DNA from: Clostridiales bacterium oral taxon 876 str. F0540
Lineage (GTDB): Bacteria > Bacillota > Clostridia > Clostridiales > Clostridiaceae
DNA length: 64,000 nt
Reading direction: 5' to 3'
Assembly (NCBI GenBank): GCA_000466585.1
Contig: KE993501.1
Span: 102,259-166,258, forward strand
Shown here: one piece after another, positions 35,401 through 43,873 of the stretch
Position numbering within the stretch: the stretch's first letter is position 1
Layout: every line of letters starts with the position of its first letter
Notes under the pieces: generated by a model
What the model saw: the letters and a program-made list of their open reading frames with translations, nothing else
Told to the model about the DNA's origin: nothing
Databases searched by the model: none
Made by a program: the position numbers and the translations under genes

Positions 35401-35487
35401 ATGTATCACCTCCTTTTATCAGTTTATTCATGTTGCGATAAGGTGTGACTGCACGGCGACTGTTAGCCAAATTCAATGTATAACAAC

Positions 35488-35513
35488 AAAAAAAGGCAAG
35501 AATGCCTTTTTTT
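35488..35513. terminator. Bidirectional terminator-like hairpin
   Basis: AAAAAAAGGCA (35488-35498) and TGCCTTTTTTT (35503-35513) with a 4-nt loop. Symmetric A and T runs would let it work in both directions. Confidence 0.65.
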
Positions 35514-35681
35514 AATGCTATAAATTTTAGTTACGACATTACGTATCAATCAATTATTTCGAATAATATAATCAAAACTATCAATTTTACTAATACCATC
35601 CCTCATGATATCATAAATATGCAAAGGAGAGTAATTAAATTATATAAAGATTAAAAATATATGTAATCAGGAGGAATAATA

Positions 35682-36320
35682 ATGGAAAATAAAAAATGGC
35701 ATGATAAAGTAATGGGAGAACGGGTTGTGGAAGCTCTAAAAGAAAATTTCTTTGATGCACTTTATTTTGAGACTTCAGTGGAGGCAACTTCATATATTAT
35801 GGATTACATCAAAGAAGGAGCTAAAATCGGTTTTGGCGGTTCAACAACAATTTCTGAAATGGGAATTCAAAAAAAGGCATTAGATAAAAAGGCAATTATC
35901 CTAGATCACAATAACCCTGCACTTTCCAAAGAGGAAAAACTAGCTATAAGAAGGCAGCAGCTTACTTGTGATTTGTTCCTTTGCAGTAGTAATGCAATAA
36001 CATTGGGTGGTGAATTGGTAAACATTGATTGTGTAGGTAATAGGGTTAGCGCAATGACCTTTGGTCCTCAAAAGGTTATAATAGCTGTTGGAGTAAATAA
36101 AATATGCCGTAACACTGAAGAAGCATTTAATAGAAATGAAACTACGGCTGCACCATTGAATATAAAAAAATTAAATTGGGATAATCCTTGTACTAAAACA
36201 GGAGTTTGCATGGATTGTCATAGCAGTACTAGGGGATGCAGAGTTTATTCTGTCATTAAAAGAAATCCACTGCAAAGCAATATAACAGTATTAGTTATTG
36301 GAGAAGAACTAGGGTATTAA
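35682..36320 (+). CDS. LUD-domain (LutC/DUF1121-like) protein
   Basis: 212-aa protein with the LUD fold: KIGFGGSTTISEMGI near residues 47-61, LFLCSSNAITLGGELVNIDC, then VSAMTFGPQKVIIAVGVNKI, and a Cys cluster (NPCTKTGVCMDCHSSTRGC, about 172-190). The cysteines resemble those of the stand-alone LUD proteins of anaerobes rather than LutC of lactate oxidation. The reaction is unknown; a metal or FeS role is possible. GGAGGA precedes the ATG. The MFS gene follows 34 nt later in a likely operon. Confidence 0.85.
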   Translation: MENKKWHDKVMGERVVEALKENFFDALYFETSVEATSYIMDYIKEGAKIGFGGSTTISEMGIQKKALDKKAIILDHNNPALSKEEKLAIRRQQLTCDLFLCSSNAITLGGELVNIDCVGNRVSAMTFGPQKVIIAVGVNKICRNTEEAFNRNETTAAPLNIKKLNWDNPCTKTGVCMDCHSSTRGCRVYSVIKRNPLQSNITVLVIGEELGY

Positions 36321-36354
36321 TATTCCATAGCCAATAATGCTCAAGGAGATGCAA

Positions 36355-37560
36355 ATGTTTAATTTTATAAAACTTTACAAAGGATTACCAAAGAACGTAT
36401 ATATACTATTTTGGATTCAATTAATAAATAGACTTGGTGATTTTGTTGTCCCATTTTTAGCAATGTTTCTAATTAATAAATTACAATTCAATTCAAAAAC
36501 AGCTAGCGTACTGGTAACTTGCATAGTTCTACTGCAGATTCCAGGTTCTATGCTGGGAGGTATTATCTCTGATTATTGGAGTCGAAAGGGCACATATATT
36601 TTATCCCAAACATTATCGGGGTTATGTATATTATCATGTGTCGTCATAAATAACAAAGTATGGATCGTTATTTTACTTTTCCTATCGGCTTTCTTTAGCG
36701 CCTCTGTTAAACCAACAGTAAATACAATGTTATATGACTTTCTACCTCCAAACAAAAGAAAAACTGGACAATCCCTTTTGTATTTAGGGGTGAATTTAGG
36801 TGTATCCATTGGAACACTCTTAGCTGGGTTTATGTTTAATCATTATTTAAAATTGTTTTTTATTTGCGATGCTGCTACTTCTTTTGTTGCAGTGGGCCTA
36901 GTGGTATTTAATATAAAAGATGAAGGTAAAAGAAATTTAAAAGTTAACACCAAAAATAAGCCAAGCTTTATACGTGAGTTAATAACAAACTATAAAATCA
37001 CATTTTTTCTATTTCTATATTTAATGTATAGTTTTATCTACGCACAAAACAGTTTTTCATTGCCACTTATGCTAAATAGCTTATTCGATGGTAAAGGCCC
37101 TGTATTTTTCGGTTACTTGATGAGTATTAATGCAGTTACAGTTGTTTCACTAACAGCCTTAATAACCTATTTAATGAGAAAAAAATCCTCTCTTATCAAT
37201 ATAACTTTTGGAGGCACTTTATATGCTGTTGGTTTTGGAATGATAGGTATCTCTAAGCATTTTCCTCTTTTCATATTATCTACAATTTTTTGGACTATTG
37301 GAGAAATACTAAATTCTACAAACTTTGGAGTATATCTTGCAAACAATAGTAATGAAGAAATGAGAGGACGTTACTCCTCCTTAATGTTCATTTGTTACTC
37401 ATTGGGAAGGGCTATTGGTATACTTTCCATGGGGGGCTATATAAATAAATTTGGTATAACTGCAGTTTGGCCTTTTATAATGCTAATTGCTTGTTGTATA
37501 AGTTTAACAATGTTTTTATTTCATATTAGTTCTAAAAAAGGTAACAGCTTAAATTTGTAA
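36355..37560 (+). CDS. MFS transporter
   Basis: 401 aa, about 12 membrane segments. The loop 2-3 motif of the major facilitator superfamily reads GGIISDYWSRKGTYI and the family's proline/glycine-rich helices follow. LFMVYS-type gaps and basic loops support the usual inside-positive topology. The ATG at 36355 lies 7 nt after AAGGAG; ATGs at 36337 and 36349 are less well placed. Related to multidrug or sugar-efflux MFS proteins, but the substrate cannot be told. It is downstream of the LUD-domain gene. Confidence 0.87.
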   Translation: MFNFIKLYKGLPKNVYILFWIQLINRLGDFVVPFLAMFLINKLQFNSKTASVLVTCIVLLQIPGSMLGGIISDYWSRKGTYILSQTLSGLCILSCVVINNKVWIVILLFLSAFFSASVKPTVNTMLYDFLPPNKRKTGQSLLYLGVNLGVSIGTLLAGFMFNHYLKLFFICDAATSFVAVGLVVFNIKDEGKRNLKVNTKNKPSFIRELITNYKITFFLFLYLMYSFIYAQNSFSLPLMLNSLFDGKGPVFFGYLMSINAVTVVSLTALITYLMRKKSSLINITFGGTLYAVGFGMIGISKHFPLFILSTIFWTIGEILNSTNFGVYLANNSNEEMRGRYSSLMFICYSLGRAIGILSMGGYINKFGITAVWPFIMLIACCISLTMFLFHISSKKGNSLNL

Positions 37561-37615
37561 TTCTTCTATAATACAACTGGTCCAATTAAATTACAATTGT
37601 GTGAAAATCTAATAA

Positions 37616-37658
37616 AATCCATGACCTTGTAAATGTTCTTGTGGTCATGGATTTTTTT
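37616..37658 (+). terminator. Terminator of the LUD-MFS operon
   Basis: AATCCATGACC (37616-37626) pairs with GGTCATGGATT (37643-37653), followed by seven T residues. Confidence 0.85.
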
Positions 37659-37749
37659 CTAAGGCTATGTTATTATGAGCATATTAATTAGTTTAGTAAA
37701 TAGTTTGTACAATTATAATCAATAATTTCGATAACAAAGGGTGAAAAAT

Positions 37750-38631
37750 ATGGATATGAAACAATTAGTAACCTTTACAACTGTTGCAAGATTGAATAGT
37801 TTTACTCAAACAGCAAATGTATTAGGATATGTACAGTCAGCTATTACTTCTCAAATTCAGTTACTAGAAAAAGAATTAGGTATTCAATTATTTGAGAGAA
37901 TTGGCAAAAAAATATCCTTAACCTCTGAAGGAAGAGAATTTCTTTTATATGCCAAACAATTGCTCAATCTCTGGGAAAATGCTAAAGGTATTGCCTCTGA
38001 TTCAGATATTATCAAAGGAACCCTTTCTATTGGCGTGGTTGAATCTATTTGCGGATTCAAACTTCCGAGTATTCTAAAAGAGTACAATGAACTTTATCCT
38101 GATGTTGAAATTGTTCTGAAAACCGGTAATTCCCGGGAACTGCAATCATTACTCCGGGATAACCAAATTGATGTAGCAATTTTACTAGATTCCGTAATAT
38201 CTTATCCTGAATTTGTTATAAAATCCAGCCAAGAAGAACCAGTATCCTTATTAGTTGCGCCTAACCACCCTTTACTGCAAAAGGGCAGTGTTTGCTCCGA
38301 AGATTTGTCTAAGCACCCGCTGTTACTTACCAGACAAGGCTGCTTTTTCAGAAATATTTTTGAAAGAATTTTGTCAGATACCAAGGTAACGTCTAAAATA
38401 ACCTTAGAAACTAGTAATATTCAAACAATTAAGCAGCTTACTATTTTAGGATTTGGTATAACATTACTTCCACGGTTTACTGTTCTTAATGAACTGGATA
38501 GCAAAGAGTTAATAGAACTTAATTGGAGTGGACCAGCTTTTGATATTATGACACAAGTTATTTGCCATAAGGATAAATGGATTTCTCCGGCATTAAGAAC
38601 CTTCATAACGTTAATACAAGAAAATGCTTAG
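37750..38631 (+). CDS. LysR family transcriptional regulator
   Basis: 293 aa. The N-terminal winged helix reads MKQLVTFTTVARLNSFTQTA and ends in LGIQLFERIGKKISLTSEG; the C-terminal two-lobe effector domain contains GTLSIGVVESICGFKLP and LLVAPNHPL. Start ATG 37750 is chosen over the GTG at 37741, which is part of the AAAGGGTG SD. LysR proteins usually bind divergent or adjacent promoters; here the ClpP-like gene lies downstream and the LUD-MFS operon upstream on the same strand, so the target is unclear. Confidence 0.9.
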   Translation: MDMKQLVTFTTVARLNSFTQTANVLGYVQSAITSQIQLLEKELGIQLFERIGKKISLTSEGREFLLYAKQLLNLWENAKGIASDSDIIKGTLSIGVVESICGFKLPSILKEYNELYPDVEIVLKTGNSRELQSLLRDNQIDVAILLDSVISYPEFVIKSSQEEPVSLLVAPNHPLLQKGSVCSEDLSKHPLLLTRQGCFFRNIFERILSDTKVTSKITLETSNIQTIKQLTILGFGITLLPRFTVLNELDSKELIELNWSGPAFDIMTQVICHKDKWISPALRTFITLIQENA

Positions 38632-38723
38632 TTCTGCCGGGCTAAGCCGTCAAAAATTCAAAACGTTATACGATATATGTCCCTAGGCAAATTGCAATCA
38701 TCACAGAAAGAGGAGATTTTCGT

Positions 38724-39359
38724 ATGAATCATTCTAAATATCTAAATAAAAGGATTATTATAATTGATGAGGCTATTAATGATACTAATGCTAGTATTAT
38801 TGTTGAGCAACTAATAAACTTATACGAAAAAGCAAGCACACAAGATATCTATATATTAATCGATAGTCCTGGAGGAGCTGTTACATCATGTTTTGCAATC
38901 TTTGATACAATCAGATGGTGCAAATGTAATATTAATACTATTTGTCTGAACTCCTCGTCCAGCTTATCTACTTTATTATTATCGGCTGGTACAAAAGGGA
39001 AAAGATATGCATTTTCAGGAGCACAAATCACACCGACATTATTTACTACGGCAAAAAAAGAAGCAATATATTCTTCTGGTGCTGAGATATCAAATAAAAT
39101 TACTGAAAAGACAATTGAATTATTCTCTAACTTAACACATATTGATTATCAAACAATGAAATCTGCTTGTTTAACTGAACATTTTCTAACCGCTAAAGAA
39201 TCATATTCAAAAGGTTTTATTGATAGCGTCATATTAGATAAGTGTTTTGGTATTAAAATGTTGCAGGCGGCCAAACAACATACATTCATAAAGAAATTTG
39301 ATGGAATTTGGTATGATAACATAGTTAAAAAACTTGAGTCAATTGGAATAATAAAATAG
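38724..39359 (+). CDS. ClpP-like protein with a degenerate catalytic triad
   Basis: 211 aa with the ClpP/crotonase fold: YILIDSPGGAVTSCFAIFDTI (split at the GG) matches the ClpP hydrophobic-pocket and handle region; STLLLSAGTKGKRYAFSGA matches the segment around the active site. Aligned by eye with ClpP, Ser80 in NSSSSLS occupies the nucleophile place, but the MIHQP histidine is replaced (ITPTL, Thr105). The Asp near KGFIDSVI may remain. Without His it is probably not a classical protease; it could be a regulatory ClpR-like partner or use another base. AGAGGAG lies before the ATG. It follows the LysR gene by 92 nt. Confidence 0.75.
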   Translation: MNHSKYLNKRIIIIDEAINDTNASIIVEQLINLYEKASTQDIYILIDSPGGAVTSCFAIFDTIRWCKCNINTICLNSSSSLSTLLLSAGTKGKRYAFSGAQITPTLFTTAKKEAIYSSGAEISNKITEKTIELFSNLTHIDYQTMKSACLTEHFLTAKESYSKGFIDSVILDKCFGIKMLQAAKQHTFIKKFDGIWYDNIVKKLESIGIIK

Positions 39360-39451
39360 TTACTAGGATATGGGCATAAGTGTAAAATAATAGCTAAGCA
39401 TTAAAATTGCAATAAGAAAATTAATATAATAATCGATATGGGGGTGTTTAA

Positions 39452-40342
39452 ATGGGGTTGTTATCGGATTTTCGAATTTCAGTGATTGAAAAAAATTTAG
39501 GTGTATACGGCATTCATGTTTATCAAAACGGAAAAACGCTTGCAGAGCATCGATTTCGCAGCAATGATAGAGAAAATCTTTATTCTGCATCGAAAACCTT
39601 TGTATCCGTAGGAATTGGTATCGCGGAAAGCGAAGGTCGTTTCCAATTGTCAGATTATGTGCTGGATTTTTTTCCGGAATACAAGGATATCGCCTATTTA
39701 GGTTCTGAAAAAATAACTATTCAGCATTTGCTGCAAATGAGTTCTGGACATATGTTCGAGGATTTCAGCCAATATAATTCTAAAGACAGAGCAGAGCTTT
39801 TCTTTATCTCAGAGATGAAAAAGGAAGCTGGTTCAAATTTCTATTATGAGGATTTATGTACTTACATGCTTGGTCGGCTTGTAGAAAAAGTTAGCGGCAA
39901 AACAATGTTGGATTACTTAAAGCCTCGTTTATTTGATATGTTGGAAATTGTAAATCCCCAATGGAATACTTGTCAGTATGGACATACGTCCTGCTCAGGC
40001 GGTTTGTATCTCCATACTGAGGAATTTTCCCGCATTGGGATAACATTACTACAAAATGGTGTATATAAGGATAAGCAAATCGTTCCTGCTGACTATATAA
40101 ATCGTATGCATTCTGATTGGGTCGACACCACATCTAAAAACGACCCTGAAACCAAAGGCGGTTATGGTTATCAGGTTTGGAAGTGCACACCTCCTAATAC
40201 TTATCGAGCGGACGGTATGTATGGTCAATTGTGTGTCGTTTTAACTGATTATAACGCTGTCATTACGGTCACCTCACACAATGAAATTGAACACAAGGAT
40301 ATCCTGCGCGCTATGTGGAGCGATATTCTTCCAAATTTGTAG
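39452..40342 (+). CDS. Serine hydrolase of the beta-lactamase/PBP4* type
   Basis: 296 aa with the class C-like fold: the SxxK motif SASK (Ser45-Lys48), a YxN-like YYED (near 131) and the segment GGYGYQVW followed by DGMYGQLCVVL, the HxG/KTG equivalent. There is no signal peptide, unlike secreted beta-lactamases, so it is more likely an intracellular esterase or peptidase. ATG after GGGGGTG. Monocistronic as far as can be seen. Base composition is slightly richer in GC than neighbours. Confidence 0.85.
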   Translation: MGLLSDFRISVIEKNLGVYGIHVYQNGKTLAEHRFRSNDRENLYSASKTFVSVGIGIAESEGRFQLSDYVLDFFPEYKDIAYLGSEKITIQHLLQMSSGHMFEDFSQYNSKDRAELFFISEMKKEAGSNFYYEDLCTYMLGRLVEKVSGKTMLDYLKPRLFDMLEIVNPQWNTCQYGHTSCSGGLYLHTEEFSRIGITLLQNGVYKDKQIVPADYINRMHSDWVDTTSKNDPETKGGYGYQVWKCTPPNTYRADGMYGQLCVVLTDYNAVITVTSHNEIEHKDILRAMWSDILPNL

Positions 40343-40463
40343 GTTAAAAAGAGATGCAACTCAAAGTTCTAATTATTTAGGCTACTTAGGAATATTCTTA
40401 TATGGTTGGCTAATCATGCAAATGCGATAAATGAATTATAAATTTGATTAGGAGGGAGTACAT

Positions 40464-40664
40464 ATGAACATTGATATTTTACTTAAAAAACTTGCTAAAC
40501 CAGCACAAAGAGCTATCGAAAATGAAGGGATAACAACAATGGAACAGCTGTCAAGATATAGTGAAAAAGAATTTTCTGAGCTGCATGGGATAGGGAAAAA
40601 TGCAATGAATATTATTAAGGAGATTATGAGTGAGAATGATGTTGCATTTTCTGATAAAAAGTAA
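40464..40664 (+). CDS. Small helix-hairpin-helix protein (RpoA-CTD-like)
   Basis: 66 aa consisting of one helical DNA-binding unit: KPAQRAIENEGITTMEQLSR, then EFSELHGIGKNAMNIIKEIM. The pattern LxxLGIxTxxxL...ELxxLxGIGxxxxxxI is that of the C-terminal domain of RNA polymerase alpha and of related stand-alone HhH proteins. It may bind DNA or a transcription partner; no partner is indicated by position. AGGAGGGAG precedes the ATG. It is 63 nt upstream of the acetyltransferase gene. Confidence 0.75.
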   Translation: MNIDILLKKLAKPAQRAIENEGITTMEQLSRYSEKEFSELHGIGKNAMNIIKEIMSENDVAFSDKK

Positions 40665-40727
40665 GAGAAAAGTAAGTTGCTAGGGTAATGAATCTTTTTA
40701 AGATACTAAGATGTTAAGGAGGCTTTT

Positions 40728-41249
40728 ATGTCTAATATTATAATTAAATTACTTGAAAAATCAGATGCACAGGAACTTTTTGATTTTGAATTTAAAAATA
40801 GGGCTTTTTTTGAGAGAGTAGGTTTCCCAAGAGGAGATAACTATTATGAATTAAATAGTTTTAATACAATAATAAAGGGGTTGATCGAGGAACAAGAGAA
40901 AGGATTAGCATATAATTATTTAATAAAGAATCATTCCGGAATGATTCTTGGCAGGGTAAATTTATTATCTATAGAAAGAGGGATTTTTAATAAGGCTGAA
41001 CTAGGCTATAGAATGGGTGAGGAACATCAGGGGAAGGGTTTTGCAACAAGCGCTGTAAAACTTATTTTGGAGGAAGCAGTCAATAAACATAAGCTTCATA
41101 GGATAGAAGCAGGAACATCACCTAGTAATATAGGCTCTCAAATAGTATTAATAAAGAATGGCTTTCAATTTACTGGACGAAATAGTAAATATATTTATAA
41201 GAATGGAGAATGGTGTGACAGCATATTTTTTGAAAGAATACTTGATTGA
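40728..41249 (+). CDS. GNAT family N-acetyltransferase (RimJ/RimL-like)
   Basis: 173 aa of the RimJ/RimL subgroup: ELGYRMGEEHQGKGFATSAVKLILEE carries the acetyl-CoA-binding loop (EEHQGKGFA), followed by HRIEAGTSPSNIGSQIVLIK and a FQFTGR end. The N-terminus begins with the usual LEKSDAQELFDF. AAGGAGG precedes the ATG. The substrate may be a ribosomal protein N-terminus or a small amine. A perfect 25-bp hairpin follows the gene. Confidence 0.87.
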   Translation: MSNIIIKLLEKSDAQELFDFEFKNRAFFERVGFPRGDNYYELNSFNTIIKGLIEEQEKGLAYNYLIKNHSGMILGRVNLLSIERGIFNKAELGYRMGEEHQGKGFATSAVKLILEEAVNKHKLHRIEAGTSPSNIGSQIVLIKNGFQFTGRNSKYIYKNGEWCDSIFFERILD

Positions 41250-41282
41250 ATATAAGTTGTCAAATACTGCAAAGAAGTATTC

Positions 41283-41340
41283 TTCTAGTATGACGCAATA
41301 AAGGCAAGCTTTAGGTTGCCTTTATTGCGTCATACTAGAA
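41283..41340. repeat. Perfect 25-bp inverted repeat (hairpin)
   Basis: Positions 41283-41307 are the exact reverse complement of 41316-41340, with an 8-nt loop (GCTTTAGG). The inner part (AAAGGCAA...TTGCCTTTATT) looks like an ordinary terminator, but the outer 15 bp go far beyond that. It follows the GNAT gene by 33 nt and has no run of T after it. Confidence 0.9.
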
Positions 41341-41432
41341 AATTGTTCGTTAACACTTTATTGAAACTATATAACTTTTTAGGGAAGTCACTGTGATTTC
41401 ACTTGATTCTTATTTCATAAATATATATTTTC

Positions 41433-41597
41433 TTATTTAATTAATAGTTTCTTATCTTTGCCAACAAAAAGTGTTGCCCAAATAATAAGTGATATAGATG
41501 AAATAAAGTACGAAATAGTTCCAAGTTTGTTTGCCAATATATAAAATATTCCTGCTGAACAAAGGAGAAACAGGTTTAAAAATTTGTGGTTTTTCAC
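41433..41597 (-). CDS. Small two-helix membrane protein
   Basis: A 54-codon frame starting with GTG at 41597, with GGAGG 7 nt upstream. The product has two hydrophobic segments (about residues 7-22 and 27-45) with a short polar turn and a basic end GKDKKLLIK. Good SD, membrane-like composition and an intact frame support a real gene. I do not recognise the family. It lies alone in a 600-nt gap between the GNAT gene and the UbiX gene. Confidence 0.6.
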   Translation of the reverse strand: MKNHKFLNLFLLCSAGIFYILANKLGTISYFISSISLIIWATLFVGKDKKLLIK

Positions 41598-41798
41598 TAA
41601 AGCACCTCCAATCTACATCCTAAACTAAAACTTTTACTATACTTCTTAAATAGTTTTCATAAACAATATTAAGTTATAGTATATTTATACACTAAGTATA
41701 ACATTAATTTCAATAAAAGATATATAATTAAGTATGACCTATTCTTACTGAACATAAAAATACAATTCCAAATTAATTCCATTATACGGCAAGTAGGT

Positions 41799-41824
41799 AA
41801 TATATACTATAAATAGTATATATT
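41799..41824. repeat. A+T-rich inverted repeat after ubiX
   Basis: AATATATACTA-TAAA-TAGTATATATT is a perfect 11-bp dyad located 38 nt 3' of the UbiX gene (minus strand). It could be a weak terminator or an operator for the small gene at 41597. The remaining 41598-41862 stretch shows nothing else. Confidence 0.4.
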
Positions 41825-41862
41825 ATTTTCAGCACTATTCTTTAACACGCCTATAAAATAAA

Positions 41863-42420
41863 TTAACCATTCCACCTTTTTCCCTCAGGTAAACTTAAGT
41901 TCAGCTGATCTAAAAGTTTCATTACTTGATGATTAACAATGTCTTCAACAGTTTCGGGTTTATTATAAAAAGCAGGCATTGGAGGAACGATTTTAACTCC
42001 TAACTGTGACAGCTTCAGCATATTCTGCAGGTGTATAGCGCTTAAGGGCGTTTCTCTGGGAGACATAATAAGTTTCCTGCCTTCTTTAATTGTTACATCT
42101 GCAGCGCGGGTAATTAGATTATCACAGTAACCATTTGCTATAGAACTTAGGGTTTTCATGCTGCAGGGCACAATAAGCATTGCATCGCTCAGGAAGGAGC
42201 CACTTGATATCTTGGCTCCCATATTAAGATTATCATATACTGCGTCTGCCAAAGAATTTATGTAATCTAAGTCATATTTTGTTTCTGTAATAAGGGTCTG
42301 CTGAGCCCACTTACTCATTATTAAATGAACATTTACATGCTCAAATTTTTTAAGGGCTTCAAGTAATTTTACAGCATATATTGTACCTGTAGCCCCGGTA
42401 ATTCCAACTATTATTTCCAT
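41863..42420 (-). CDS. ubiX: UbiX-type flavin prenyltransferase
   Basis: 185 aa. UbiX enzymes attach a dimethylallyl group to FMN, making the prenylated FMN cofactor of UbiD decarboxylases. The signature VGITGATGTIYAVKLLEAL begins the protein; SGSFLSDAMLIVPCSMKTLSSIANG and LMSPRETPLSAIHLQNM are the FMN and substrate contact regions. ATG 42420 is preceded by AAGGAG; an upstream in-frame extension is rejected. It is 22 nt downstream of the LpdD-like gene. The matching UbiD is about 10 kb away (52578-54407). Confidence 0.93.
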   Translation of the reverse strand: MEIIVGITGATGTIYAVKLLEALKKFEHVNVHLIMSKWAQQTLITETKYDLDYINSLADAVYDNLNMGAKISSGSFLSDAMLIVPCSMKTLSSIANGYCDNLITRAADVTIKEGRKLIMSPRETPLSAIHLQNMLKLSQLGVKIVPPMPAFYNKPETVEDIVNHQVMKLLDQLNLSLPEGKRWNG

Positions 42421-42442
42421 TTTGTACTCTCCTTGTTGTAAG

Positions 42443-42793
42443 TTATACATTAATTATGCTCTTAAGCTCCTCTATCATCTCAATGCACAGGGCACTAATA
42501 GCGTCTATTTCAGATTTCATTATTTTGTCCACATGAATACCGCAGCACAGCACGATGTTTTTGTCAAAGGAAGCGGTAAAAAGCTCATAAAGTACTTTTG
42601 TAATATGATCTTCCTTATGCTTAGGAAAGCAAAAGGTCGATGCTTCCACGTCTTTTGAGCCTACAGTGATAGCTCCCAGATGAGGCCTATCTCCACCTGT
42701 AATAATAATGCAGAGATCTTCACCTAGATGAATGGCATTAAGCTTTAGACTTACTCTTCCTTTTGTTCGTTTAATTTCTATCATATCTTCCAT
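42443..42793 (-). CDS. LpdD-like prenylated-flavin chaperone
   Basis: 116 aa. The segment LCIIITGGDRPHLGAITVG followed by CFPKHKEDHI and IVLCCGIHVDKI fits the small subunit D of gallate/hydroxyarylic acid decarboxylases (LpdD), thought to help deliver or mature prenylated FMN. It is the first gene of an operon with ubiX. This supports the idea that the UbiX product is used by a UbiD-type enzyme in this cell. The assignment rests on recognised motifs and the ubiX context. Confidence 0.7.
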   Translation of the reverse strand: MEDMIEIKRTKGRVSLKLNAIHLGEDLCIIITGGDRPHLGAITVGSKDVEASTFCFPKHKEDHITKVLYELFTASFDKNIVLCCGIHVDKIMKSEIDAISALCIEMIEELKSIINV

Positions 42794-42893
42794 GTATCTA
42801 TCCTCACTTAGCCTATTTAAATATAGTTTAATTATAGCATATAAAGCTTATATGGATAGCCTTGGCTGATTTTTAAAAATATTACCTGCTTTG

Positions 42894-42923
42894 TTGAAAT
42901 ATGTTCATACTCTGTAGTATTAT
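42894..42923 (+). promoter_or_regulatory. Promoter of the UbiA-ABC operon
   Basis: TTGAAA (42894-42899), an 18-nt spacer and TATTAT (42918-42923), 47 nt before the UbiA start codon. It lies in the intergenic region shared with the divergent ubiX operon. Confidence 0.6.
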
Positions 42924-42970
42924 ATTTGTAGCATGTATACTTACAATATTATACTAATAGGAGCGATTAA

Positions 42971-43846
42971 ATGAATATGCTATTAACTAAAGCTGTAAAA
43001 AAGGTTCATGACTATGGAGTACTTGTTATGTTTTCGCATACAATCTTTTCTCTGTCCTTTGCACTTATTTCAATGCTTTTAGCAAGTAATGGATACCCAT
43101 CTTTTTATAAGCTGTTTTGGATACTTGTTGCCTTTATGGGCGCAAGAACAGGAGCAAACGCCATAAACAGAGCGATAGATGCTGAGATTGACGGTAAAAA
43201 TCCAAGAACTGCTGTGAGGCAGCTTCCTCAAGGCCTTCTAAAGAAAAAGGAAGTTATAGTGTTTTCTATTTTGTGTTTTTTAGTAATGCTTGTTGCAGCA
43301 GCAATGCTTAATCCATTATGTGTGCTGCTTTCACCAATAGCATTATTTTTAATGATTATTTATTCATATACAAAGCGTTTTACCTGGGCCTGCCACCTGG
43401 TTTTAGGTGTAACTTCAGCTGCTGCTCCCGTTGGAGCTTGGATAGCAGTAACCGGGAAAATTTCCTGGCTGCCTCTCTTTATGGGTGCGGCTAATACTCT
43501 TTGGGTTGCAGGATTTGATATTATCTATGGCTCACAGGATTATGAATTTGATACCGCAAATGGAATACACTCAATACCTCAAAGATTTGGAGTAAAAAAT
43601 GCCCTGCGAATTTCTTCACTTTTTCACTTTATGACAATAATCTTCTTAATAGCAGTAGGCCTATTAAGCAGCAGGCTGGGAATTATTTATTTCATTGGAC
43701 TTTTTATAATCTCAATTTTATTTCTTATAGAGCACAGGATGGTTTCACCGGATAACTTAAATAATGTAAAAATAGCTTCTTATGGTGTAAATCAGATAAT
43801 AAGCATTGCTTTTCTAATCTTTGGTGTTATTGATGCATTAATATAA
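42971..43846 (+). CDS. UbiA family prenyltransferase
   Basis: 291 aa, about eight to nine membrane helices. The two Asp-rich motifs that bind prenyl diphosphate through magnesium are clear: NRAIDAEIDGKNPRT and DYEFDTANGI. The form NRxxDxxxD with KNPRT resembles 4-hydroxybenzoate-type prenyltransferases and MqnP of the futalosine pathway more than MenA. It would attach a polyprenyl chain to an aromatic acid in the membrane. First gene of an operon with an ABC importer; AGGAG precedes the ATG. Confidence 0.88.
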   Translation: MNMLLTKAVKKVHDYGVLVMFSHTIFSLSFALISMLLASNGYPSFYKLFWILVAFMGARTGANAINRAIDAEIDGKNPRTAVRQLPQGLLKKKEVIVFSILCFLVMLVAAAMLNPLCVLLSPIALFLMIIYSYTKRFTWACHLVLGVTSAAAPVGAWIAVTGKISWLPLFMGAANTLWVAGFDIIYGSQDYEFDTANGIHSIPQRFGVKNALRISSLFHFMTIIFLIAVGLLSSRLGIIYFIGLFIISILFLIEHRMVSPDNLNNVKIASYGVNQIISIAFLIFGVIDALI

Positions 43847-43873
43847 AAATTCTATATACAATGGAGGACTAAA

